From an uncultured Clostridium sp. (GTDB taxonomy: Bacteria; Bacillota; Clostridia; Lachnospirales; Lachnospiraceae), in contig URUX01000027.1 in assembly GCA_900551135.1 (NCBI GenBank), positions 1 through 19,327 of the forward strand: a stretch of DNA of 19,327 bases, written 5' to 3'. The translations under genes were made by a program, and so were the position numbers. The notes beneath the pieces were generated by a model. It was not told where the DNA came from. It was given only the letters and a program-made list of their open reading frames with translations, and ran no database searches. How positions within the stretch are numbered: position 1 is the first letter of the stretch; every line of letters begins with the position of its first letter. Positions 7,982-14,910 of the stretch are shown here, piece by piece.

Positions 7982-9775
7982 TTATTCTTCCTCTGTCTGG
8001 GATACTTCGATTCCCAATTCTTCTAACTGCTTTGGATCAACTGGCGTCGGCGCCTCTGTCATCAGACAGGAGGCATCCTTTACCTTCGGGAACGCAATCA
8101 CATCACGAATAGAATCTGCGCCTACCATCAGCATAATCATACGGTCAAAACCATATGCCAGACCAGCATGAGGCGGTACTCCGTATTTGAATGCTTCTAA
8201 CAGGAAGCCAAACTGCTCATTTGCTCTCTCTGGCGTAAATCCTAATACTTCAAACATCTTTGCCTGAATGTCAGCCTGATGGATACGGACAGAACCGCCG
8301 CCCATCTCGGTACCATTTAATACAATATCATATGCCTTTGCGCGGACTGCACCTGGATTGGTGTCAATCAGCGGAAGGTCTTCATCCATTGGCATGGTGA
8401 ATGGATGGTGCATTGCCACATAACGGTCTTCCTCTTCGGAATACTCTAATAACGGGAACTCGGTTACCCACAGGAACTTAAAGTCATCTTTCTTTAACAG
8501 TCCAAGCTGTTTTGCCAGTTCTAAACGCAGGTTTCCTAATACGTCAAAGACCACTTTATCTTTATCTGCGGCAAATAACAGCAGATCTCCCGGCTTTCCG
8601 TCCATAGCGTCTGCAAGGGCTTTTAATTCCTCTTCTGTCATGAACTTGGCAAAGGAGCACTTGTAGCTGCCGTCTTCCTGAATTGCCAGATACGCCAGAC
8701 CCTTTGCGCCAAATCCCTTTGCAAATTCTACGAGAGCGTCGATCTTCTTTCTTGGCATAGCGCCCTGTCCCTCTGCGTTAATACCGCGGACAGAACCGCC
8801 GTTTTCAATGGCTCCGGTAAATACGCCAAAACCGCAGTTTCTGACTATTTCGGTCACATTTTTCAGTTCCATTCCAAACCGCAGATCCGGCTTATCCGAA
8901 CCAAACCGATCCATAGCCTCTCTCCAGGTCATTCTCGGAATCGGAAGAGCCAGATCATAGTTGCATACCTCTTTAAATAACTTCTGAAGCAGCTTTTCAT
9001 TGACTCCAATTACATCATCTACATCTGCAAAAGACATCTCCATGTCGATCTGGGTAAACTCCGGCTGTCTGTCTGCACGAAGATCCTCGTCGCGGTAGCA
9101 GCGTGCCAGCTGGAAGTAACGGTCGCAGCCAGAACACATTAACAGCTGCTTAAAGAGCTGCGGAGACTGCGGCAGGGCATAGAAAGAGCCTGGATGAACA
9201 CGGCTTGGAACCAGGTAGTCTCTTGCACCCTCTGGAGTACTCTTAATCAGAGTAGGAGTTTCAATCTCCCAGAATCCCTCTTCTGCTAAAATCGCACGTG
9301 TCATAGTCGCTACCTTGCTGCGCAGCATCAGATTTCTCTGGATATCTGGTCTTCTAATATCTAAGAACCGGTATTTTAAACGCAGTTCTTCTTTGGTCTT
9401 GCTGTTTTCCTCAATCGGGAACGGAGGAACTTCAGACTCGGATAAAATACGGAGTTGTTCAGCACGAACCTCAATGGCTCCTGTAGCCAGATTTTCATTG
9501 ACAGCGCCGGAACGAGCCTCGACTGTACCAACTACTGCGATTACAAATTCGCTTCTCAGCTTCTCAGCTTTTGCAAAATTCTCCGATCCGCAGTCTTTTT
9601 CCTCAAAAATAAGCTGTAAGATACCGGAACGGTCTCTTAAATCTACGAAAATAATTCCGCCTTTATTTCTGCTCTTCTGTACCCATCCCATAACGGTAAC
9701 TTTGCTTCCAATGTCGCCGGTGGTCACCTCGGTACAGCGATGAGTACGCTTTAATCCTAACATTGCTTCTGCCAT
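7982..9775 (-). CDS. aspS: Aspartyl-tRNA synthetase
   Basis: Class II synthetase that charges tRNA-Asp in the cytoplasm; 597 residues, normal for the bacterial type. ATG 9775 (MAEAMLGLKRTHRC) is chosen because AAGGAG lies 9 nt upstream; an in-frame ATG at 9784 directly abuts that site. The N-terminal OB-fold anticodon-binding domain spans about 1-110. Motif 2 includes the RCYRDEDLRADRQPEF segment. The bacterial insertion (GAD) domain is in the middle, and motif 3 ends with GLAYGFDRMIML. It follows hisS by only 15 nt and is last in the operon, before a strong hairpin. The hisS-aspS pair is a common Firmicute arrangement. Confidence 0.97.
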   Translation of the reverse strand: MAEAMLGLKRTHRCTEVTTGDIGSKVTVMGWVQKSRNKGGIIFVDLRDRSGILQLIFEEKDCGSENFAKAEKLRSEFVIAVVGTVEARSGAVNENLATGAIEVRAEQLRILSESEVPPFPIEENSKTKEELRLKYRFLDIRRPDIQRNLMLRSKVATMTRAILAEEGFWEIETPTLIKSTPEGARDYLVPSRVHPGSFYALPQSPQLFKQLLMCSGCDRYFQLARCYRDEDLRADRQPEFTQIDMEMSFADVDDVIGVNEKLLQKLFKEVCNYDLALPIPRMTWREAMDRFGSDKPDLRFGMELKNVTEIVRNCGFGVFTGAIENGGSVRGINAEGQGAMPRKKIDALVEFAKGFGAKGLAYLAIQEDGSYKCSFAKFMTEEELKALADAMDGKPGDLLLFAADKDKVVFDVLGNLRLELAKQLGLLKKDDFKFLWVTEFPLLEYSEEEDRYVAMHHPFTMPMDEDLPLIDTNPGAVRAKAYDIVLNGTEMGGGSVRIHQADIQAKMFEVLGFTPERANEQFGFLLEAFKYGVPPHAGLAYGFDRMIMLMVGADSIRDVIAFPKVKDASCLMTEAPTPVDPKQLEELGIEVSQTEEE

Positions 9776-9790
9776 GATGTACATCTCCTT

Positions 9791-11062
9791 TTACTTTTTC
9801 AGTGCTTCTCTATAGAATTCTCTAAATTCCTCGTAGCCTTCTTTCATCAGCTGCTCTTTCTGGAATTTTTTGTTTTTATTCATCTGGGCTACCAGAATCT
9901 GTGCTCCTGTTTTTCTGGCTTCCATGGCCTCTTTGATTACTTCTGCCAAAGCTTCCGGAGCCAGCCCTTTTTCAAATAAATAAGCGGTTTTTGCTCCGGC
10001 TGAAGGAACGGTAAATCCGCTGTCCAGCAGCATTCCTACTATTCGCTCAAAGCCAATGGAAAATCCGCAGGCCGGAGTATCCATGCCGGTAAACTTGCCG
10101 ATCATCTTATCGTAACGGCCGCCTCCTGCTACTGAGTAACCCAGTCCTTCTACAGATACTTCAAAAATCGTTCCAGTGTAATAGCCCATGCCGCGAACCA
10201 GAGTCGGGTCAAAGACCAGACGGCAGTCTGCTTCTGTATCCAGTACGCTGGAAACCGTATCCATAATATGAGCCAGATTTTCCGCCACTCCGTCTCCCAG
10301 TACTCCGTTTAAAGCCTGTCCCAGATTCAGAACACCCTGGGAATCATCTGTAACGGAAGACAGCAATTCTGTATATTTTGCAATGCTTTCCTCAGCAAAG
10401 CCATTTTCCTTTAACTCAGCCTGAACTCCGTCCATGCCGATTTTATCCAGCTTATCCAGAGTGATAAACACCTGATCCATAGCTTCTTCCGGGAAGCCGC
10501 TGTAAACTGCCATGGCCTTTAAAATATTTCTGTCATTGATGCGAACGGTAAATTTCTCATCTTTGCAGATTTTTCCCAAAGCTGTGGTGGTCGCCAGAAT
10601 CAATTCAATCTCAGCCATACAGGTAGCATCGCCTAAAATGTCAATATCACACTGCACAAACTGACGGAAACGGCCCTTCTGGGGACGATCTGCTCTCCAG
10701 ACGCTTCCCATCTGCAAAGCCTTAAATGGGGACGGCAAAGATGCTGAGTTGTTGGCATAGTATCTGGAAAGAGGCAGAGTCAAATCATAACGCAGGCCTC
10801 CGTCTACTACATCGCTCTCTGTCTGCGCAGTCTCCAGGTTTAACTTTTCGCCCCTCTTTAAAATCTTGAAAATCAGTTTTTCGTTATCTCCGCCCTGTTT
10901 GCTGGTCAGATTTTCAATGTGCTCCACACAAGGGGTCTCAATCTGAGAAAAACCAAAACTTCTATAGGTTTCCTTAATCTGGCTCATAACATATTCCCGA
11001 ATCTGCATTTCTGCAGGCAATATGTCCTTCATGCCGGTTACCGGTTTTTTCTTTAATGGCAT
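9791..11062 (-). CDS. hisS: Histidyl-tRNA synthetase
   Basis: Class II synthetase for tRNA-His; 423 residues from ATG 11062 (MPLKKKPVTGMKDILP). A second in-frame ATG at 11080 would add six residues, but it overlaps the GGGAG sequence that best serves as ribosome site for 11062. Motif 2 (RPQKGRFRQFVQCDID), the histidine-specific LVRGMGYYTGTIFEV and motif 3 (ACGFSIGFERI) are all visible, followed by a shortish C-terminal anticodon-binding domain. A good promoter lies immediately upstream, so it can be transcribed separately from the upstream genes. The short leader leaves no space for a T-box. Confidence 0.96.
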   Translation of the reverse strand: MPLKKKPVTGMKDILPAEMQIREYVMSQIKETYRSFGFSQIETPCVEHIENLTSKQGGDNEKLIFKILKRGEKLNLETAQTESDVVDGGLRYDLTLPLSRYYANNSASLPSPFKALQMGSVWRADRPQKGRFRQFVQCDIDILGDATCMAEIELILATTTALGKICKDEKFTVRINDRNILKAMAVYSGFPEEAMDQVFITLDKLDKIGMDGVQAELKENGFAEESIAKYTELLSSVTDDSQGVLNLGQALNGVLGDGVAENLAHIMDTVSSVLDTEADCRLVFDPTLVRGMGYYTGTIFEVSVEGLGYSVAGGGRYDKMIGKFTGMDTPACGFSIGFERIVGMLLDSGFTVPSAGAKTAYLFEKGLAPEALAEVIKEAMEARKTGAQILVAQMNKNKKFQKEQLMKEGYEEFREFYREALKK

Positions 11063-11098
11063 AATCTTATTCTCTCCCATTCATTTAAACTACTATTC

Positions 11099-11126
11099 AT
11101 TGTAAATTACTTTTCCCAATTTGCAA
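11099..11126 (-). promoter_or_regulatory. Putative sigma-A promoter of hisS-aspS
   Basis: On the minus strand TTGCAA (11126-11121) and TACAAT (11104-11099) are 16 nt apart. Transcription would begin near 11092, leaving a leader of about 30 nt. The -35 box is 8 nt from the end of the 153-bp structured repeat. Confidence 0.55.
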
Positions 11127-11134
11127 GTGTTTTT

Positions 11135-11287
11135 TGTAACAATTCAGCCATGCATCTTCCTGCCCGCGGTAAGCGGACAAGAAGCGTCGGGTGTCCGCCC
11201 TATGAAGATTCAGACAGAAAAATTCTTATGAAAACAAGCTTTCAACGCTTTTTTCTGTCTGAATCTTCGCATGGCTGAACTGTTGCG
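11135..11287 (-). mobile_element. Structured MITE-like repeat, copy 1 (153 bp)
   Basis: Terminal inverted repeats pair 11135-11153 with the stretch ending at 11287 (TGTAACAATTCAGCC against GGCTGAACTGTTGC, two imperfect positions). Inside, a perfect 19-bp stem joins 11204-11222 and 11250-11268 around a 27-nt spacer. A further stem carries CTTCTTGTCCGC on the minus strand, paired with GCGGGCAGGAAG through two G-U positions. It shares layout, loop sequences and length with the copy at 14750-14905, while most stem bases differ. No target duplication is seen. The element overlaps the last 19 or so codons of the radical SAM gene and ends next to the hisS promoter. Confidence 0.75.
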
Positions 11288-12758
11288 CAAAGTCTTCAAA
11301 TCGAATCCGTCTGGCATTGTAAGTCAGAGGGTCCCGGTTTTTATAGTCAAACAAAACCCCTGAACCATCTCCGAATACCTCTATGTGGGCCATTTTAGCC
11401 ATCTGCCTGGAATCATAGTTCTCATATCCCGCCAGATACTGGCGGCTGGCCTCTTCCCTGATAAAGAAATCCCTTACTGCTGTTTTAAACGGAGTCTGAT
11501 CTCTGGCAAAATCCGGACGGCTCTTGGCATTTTCCCGTAAATACAAATCCATGGTCAAGGCATCTCGAAATTCTTCCAACTTAACGCCGTGCATCAGTGA
11601 TTCTCCAAATTGAAACAAAAGTTCAAATCGGGCCAGACGGCTCTGGCCAATGTCTGCCGCCCCGTTTTCTTCATACCAGTCAGCCAGGGCTTCATATAGT
11701 TCAAAGGGCTGTTCAAACTCCTGTTCCAGCAGCTTTATCGATTCTCCAAACTGACCGCTGTTATAGTGAACTTCTACCATTTCCTCTATCCGCTTTAACT
11801 TCAAAATATCGCCATAAGACAGCCATTTGGTAGACAAAACCTCATAGGGCGGCTCTCCGGTAAACATTAACTCATAGTGTTCCTTCTGCTCTTCCATATA
11901 AGATCCTTTTAACACTTTCAAAAATCCCAGCTGAAGCTGCTCCGGTTCCATCCGGTACACCTGGTTAAAGGACTCCCGAAAGCTTTCCAAATCCTCATAG
12001 GGCAGTCCTGCAATCAAATCCAGATGCTGGTGAATATTATGGCCTTGATTAATCTGAGCCGTAATTTCCCTGACTTTTTCCAAATTCATCTTTCTCCGGA
12101 TTTCCGTAATCACAGTGGGATTTACTGTCTGGACGCCGATTTCCAGCTGAATCAGCCCTGGCCGCATTTTCGCCAGAAGTTCCAGCTCTTCCTGATCCAG
12201 TAAATCAGCGGCAATTTCAAAATGGAAGTTGGTAACTCCATTATCGTGTTCCAGAATATACTGCCAGATTGCCATGGAATGGCTCTTTTTGCAGTTAAAA
12301 GTACGGTCTACAAATTTCACCTGGCGAACCTTATGCTCCAGGAAAAATCCCAGTTCTTTTTTTACCAGTTCCAAATCCCGGAACCGCACCGATTTATCAA
12401 TGGAAGAAAGACAGTAACTGCAGGAAAACGGACACCCTCTGCTGGTTTCGTAATATAAAATACGATTTTGGAATTTTTCCAAATCTTCATATACAAAGGG
12501 GACTTTGCTCAGATCCAGAACCGGACGGGCAGGTGTCCTGTGAATGGTTCCTGCTTCATCCCGGAAAGTCAGACCAGCGATTTGAGAAAACTGCCTGTCC
12601 TGTTCGATACGGTTTTCGCCTACTTTCTCATACCCTTCTAACAATTCTGTAAAGGTCTCTTCTCCTTCCCCCACCATAACCCCGTCTATCTGGGGCCATT
12701 CTGTTAAAATTCTGGGAGCATCATAGGAGACTTCCGGCCCTCCCAGCCAGATCTTCAC
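11226..12758 (-). CDS. Radical SAM protein, B12-binding type, C-terminal fragment of a split gene
   Basis: 510 codons from GTG 12758, which overlaps the stop of the upstream fragment (GTGA). It begins with the last part of a B12-binding Rossmann domain (WLGGPEVSYD, VMVGEGEETF). A radical SAM core follows, with the 4Fe-4S cysteines C109, C113 and C116 (TSRGCPFSCSYCLSS) and IAGLPYEDLESF further on. A C-terminal domain of about 200 residues resembles DUF4080. Such enzymes cleave S-adenosylmethionine to start radical chemistry; those with a B12 domain are often methylases, but this substrate is unknown. Homologues I recall are single proteins of about 600 residues, matching the sum of the two pieces. 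The last 19 or so residues are encoded by the repeat element, so the native C-terminus was probably replaced. Confidence 0.8.
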   Translation of the reverse strand: MKIWLGGPEVSYDAPRILTEWPQIDGVMVGEGEETFTELLEGYEKVGENRIEQDRQFSQIAGLTFRDEAGTIHRTPARPVLDLSKVPFVYEDLEKFQNRILYYETSRGCPFSCSYCLSSIDKSVRFRDLELVKKELGFFLEHKVRQVKFVDRTFNCKKSHSMAIWQYILEHDNGVTNFHFEIAADLLDQEELELLAKMRPGLIQLEIGVQTVNPTVITEIRRKMNLEKVREITAQINQGHNIHQHLDLIAGLPYEDLESFRESFNQVYRMEPEQLQLGFLKVLKGSYMEEQKEHYELMFTGEPPYEVLSTKWLSYGDILKLKRIEEMVEVHYNSGQFGESIKLLEQEFEQPFELYEALADWYEENGAADIGQSRLARFELLFQFGESLMHGVKLEEFRDALTMDLYLRENAKSRPDFARDQTPFKTAVRDFFIREEASRQYLAGYENYDSRQMAKMAHIEVFGDGSGVLFDYKNRDPLTYNARRIRFEDFAQQFSHAKIQTEKSVESLFS

Positions 12759-13039
12759 AGGATCCTGGTTTTGGGAAGAACTTTTTTGAGTTCCCCTGCC
12801 AGCTGTTTGATCAGTTCGATATTCCAGATATAACAGGAAAATGCTGCAATATCCGGCTTTCTGGTATATAAATCTCCGAGAATTTTTTCCATCTGATTAT
12901 TAATGGTATACTCGCAGATTTCTATCTCTGTACCGGCTTCCGACGGTTTCAGATTCCGGTCTGCATAGGCCTTTAAACAGTAAACCCCTAAATTGGAGTG
13001 GATGTATTTTGCATTAATTGCCGCTAATAACACTTTCAT
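12755..13039 (-). CDS. Radical SAM protein, B12-binding N-terminal fragment (frameshifted)
   Basis: 94 residues from ATG 13039, which shares its A with the TAA stop of the dCMP deaminase (TAATG). The opening MKVLLAAINAKYIHSNLGVY is the usual beginning of B12-binding-domain radical SAM proteins of the DUF4080 group. The frame ends after KKVLPKTRIL, while the next frame continues the same domain at KIWLGGPEVSYD. A one-base loss near 12756-12760 would explain the break. Alternatives are a sequencing error, a functional two-subunit split or programmed frameshifting. On its own the fragment is an incomplete Rossmann fold. Confidence 0.78.
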   Translation of the reverse strand: MKVLLAAINAKYIHSNLGVYCLKAYADRNLKPSEAGTEIEICEYTINNQMEKILGDLYTRKPDIAAFSCYIWNIELIKQLAGELKKVLPKTRIL

Positions 13040-13533
13040 TATACATCAATCTCAATCTTTCTGCCGGTAGGCTGATACTGGTAATAACGGACTCCTGCCG
13101 CATTAAGCATTCTCTTCGATGCTTTGACTGCCGGTGTGTCTGCATACTTATCACAGGCGTAAATCAGGGTCTTGATGCCTGCCTGGATAATCGCTTTTGC
13201 ACATTCGTTGCATGGAAATAACGTTACATAGAGTTTGCTTCCCTCTAAACTGCCTCCCCGGTAGTTTAAAATTGCATTTAATTCGCTGTGGGTAGAGTAA
13301 AAATATTTTGCATTATAGGGATCTTCTTTTTCGCATTCCTTTCCCCACGGAAATTCATCATCCGAGCATCCTTTTGGAAATCCGTTGTATCCCATGGACA
13401 GAATTTTATTATCCTCACTTACAATACATGCGCCCACCTGGGTACTGGGATCTTTGGAGCGCTTTGCTGAAAGTTCTGCCACTCCCATAAAATATTCATC
13501 CCAGGTAATATAGTCTTTTCTCTTATCTGACAT
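13039..13533 (-). CDS. dCMP deaminase (ComEB family)
   Basis: Zinc enzyme of 164 residues that deaminates dCMP to dUMP, feeding thymidylate synthesis in the cytoplasm. The cytidine-deaminase fold signature is complete: His82 and Glu84 in THSELNAI, and Cys108 and Cys111 in PCNEC. The N-terminal TWDEYFMGVAELSAKRSKDP and the Cys/His-rich insert between residues 55 and 80 are typical of dCMP rather than cytidine deaminases. The start has GAAGGAGG 8 nt upstream. It lies 40 nt after ywlC and overlaps the following gene by one base, so it belongs to the same transcript. Confidence 0.93.
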   Translation of the reverse strand: MSDKRKDYITWDEYFMGVAELSAKRSKDPSTQVGACIVSEDNKILSMGYNGFPKGCSDDEFPWGKECEKEDPYNAKYFYSTHSELNAILNYRGGSLEGSKLYVTLFPCNECAKAIIQAGIKTLIYACDKYADTPAVKASKRMLNAAGVRYYQYQPTGRKIEIDV

Positions 13534-13573
13534 GGATTCTTCCTCCTTCGCAAATTATCCTGTCTGGTTCAAA

Positions 13574-14629
13574 TTATGCCTTTATCACATGGTAGCCTGC
13601 CGCCTTGGTCAGACGGTTCATAATCGCCTGTCCTATCTGATCGTCTGGAAAACTTTCGGAATAAATCACATCTGCTCCCAAATCGTCAAATTCTCTCAGT
13701 ACAGCATACAGATTATGGGCCACAGTCTCTTCTTTTGCCCGAATCCCGATAGACTGTATCATACCGGCCGGATAGCAGGTTCTGGTTTCATCGGTACAGA
13801 TAATTCCTACTTTTTTGCCCTCTTTTAATGCCTCTTTTGCCAGACGGTTAATGGTTCTGACCACCTGTTCCATCTCTCCTTCTACAAGGGTCAGAGGGGC
13901 TTTGGGGGCATAATGGCGGTACTTCATGCCAGGGGCTTTGGGATGTTCTCCCTCCTTCATCGGTCCTATAATAGCCGGATCAATCTGCGCTTCTCCTAAG
14001 GCTTCCCTGACCATCTCTACTGTAATTGCTCCTGGCCGCAAAATCATGGCAACCGGGCCTGTAACATCTACAATGGTAGACTCCAGCCCGATGCCCACAG
14101 GGCCTCCATCTACAATCATATCAATTTTCCCGGCCATATCCTGCCACACATGATCTGCAGTTGTAGGGCTGGGACGTCCGGAACTGTTGGCGCTGGGCGC
14201 AGCTACCGGCACTCCTGCCAGGCGTATCAGCGTCCTTGCAACCGGATCGGAAGGCATACGGACAGCCACTGTGTCCAGGCCTCCTGTGGTGCCGTAAGGG
14301 ACAATATCCTTTTTCCGAAACACCATCGTCAGCGGGCCTGGCCAATATAAATCCATCAGCTTTTTGGCCATGTCCGGAATCTCCAAAACCAGATCTTCCA
14401 ACTCTTCCGGACTGGAAATATGGGCAATTAACGGGTTGTCAGACGGACGCCCTTTTGCCGCATAAATCTTCTTTGCCGCCTCTTCATCCAGCGCATTGGC
14501 TCCCAGCCCATAAACTGTTTCTGTAGGAAATGCCACCAGTCCGCCATCCCGCAGGATTTGGGCTGCTTCTTTTAGTTCTTCCTCTTTTACCATATCTGAA
14601 TCTAATACTTGTATCCGCTTTGTCTCCAC
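13574..14629 (-). CDS. ywlC: L-threonylcarbamoyladenylate synthase (Sua5/YwlC)
   Basis: Makes threonylcarbamoyl-AMP from threonine, bicarbonate and ATP, the first step of t6A modification of tRNAs that read ANN codons. I prefer GTG 14629 (351 residues, VETKRIQVLDSD), which has AGGAG 10 nt upstream and fits the ~346-residue family length. An ATG at 14680 would add 17 residues without a clear ribosome site. The YrdC domain covers about 20-205, with GLVAFPTETVYGLGANA, KGRPSDNPL and PSANSSGRPSPT motifs. The C-terminal Sua5 domain (about 230-351) is present, so this is the long form. It sits between dnaB and the dCMP deaminase gene. Confidence 0.92.
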   Translation of the reverse strand: METKRIQVLDSDMVKEEELKEAAQILRDGGLVAFPTETVYGLGANALDEEAAKKIYAAKGRPSDNPLIAHISSPEELEDLVLEIPDMAKKLMDLYWPGPLTMVFRKKDIVPYGTTGGLDTVAVRMPSDPVARTLIRLAGVPVAAPSANSSGRPSPTTADHVWQDMAGKIDMIVDGGPVGIGLESTIVDVTGPVAMILRPGAITVEMVREALGEAQIDPAIIGPMKEGEHPKAPGMKYRHYAPKAPLTLVEGEMEQVVRTINRLAKEALKEGKKVGIICTDETRTCYPAGMIQSIGIRAKEETVAHNLYAVLREFDDLGADVIYSESFPDDQIGQAIMNRLTKAAGYHVIKA

Positions 14630-14743
14630 AGTATCATCACTCCTGATTTTTATAATTTGCAGACCTGCTGGCTGCTGCATAGTGGACGAACGCCGCGATG
14701 GTCAGAGCGTCTTATCCGGCTCATCGCACCGCGGCTTATTATG
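14630..14743 (-). other. Leader between the structured repeat and ywlC, with imperfect hairpin
   Basis: On the minus strand, GCCGC (14735-14731) and GATG (14725-14722) can pair with CATCGCGGC (14700-14692), leaving a 5-nt bulge and a 21-nt loop. The loop segment AGCCGGATAAGACG resembles AGCCGGACAAGAAG of the neighbouring repeat and may be a relic of a related element. No promoter or terminator with a T-run is evident. Confidence 0.35.
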
Positions 14744-14749
14744 AAACAT

Positions 14750-14905
14750 TGTAACTGTTCAGGACGGGGGCATCTTCTTGTCCGGCTTTGCCGAACAAGA
14801 AGCATCGGAGATTCTTCCGATGTGAAATCTGGTGTAAAAAGCTGTTTACAAGCCAGCTTGACACAGTTTTTTACACCAGATTTCCCGCCGTCCTGAATAG
14901 TTACA
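14750..14905 (-). mobile_element. Structured MITE-like repeat, copy 2 (156 bp) with target duplication
   Basis: 18-bp terminal inverted repeats (TGTAACTGTTCAGGACGG against CCGTCCTGAATAGTTACA, 17 of 18 paired). They are flanked on both sides by the direct repeat AAACAT (14744-14749 and 14906-14911), as expected of transposition. Three internal stems are visible: 14824-14840/14868-14884 (17 bp perfect, 27-nt spacer), 14803-14809/14816-14822 (7 bp perfect) and 14774-14786/14790-14802 (12 of 13). It encodes no protein. It begins directly after the dnaB stop and lies within the transcribed operon. Confidence 0.8.
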
Positions 14906-14910
14906 AAACA

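Noticed and set aside
14609..14896. Plus-strand 95-codon frame through the structured repeat
   Set aside because: It runs across the hairpins and the ywlC start, has no ribosome site, and shows no protein similarity I recognise.
14750..14905. The dnaB-proximal repeat as a simple Rho-independent terminator
   Set aside because: The long stem is not followed by a T-run on either strand and is enclosed in a larger multi-stem structure with terminal repeats and a target duplication.
11135..14905. CRISPR array or phage attachment sites
   Set aside because: Only two distant copies with internal multi-stem structure, no short regular spacers, no cas or integrase genes.
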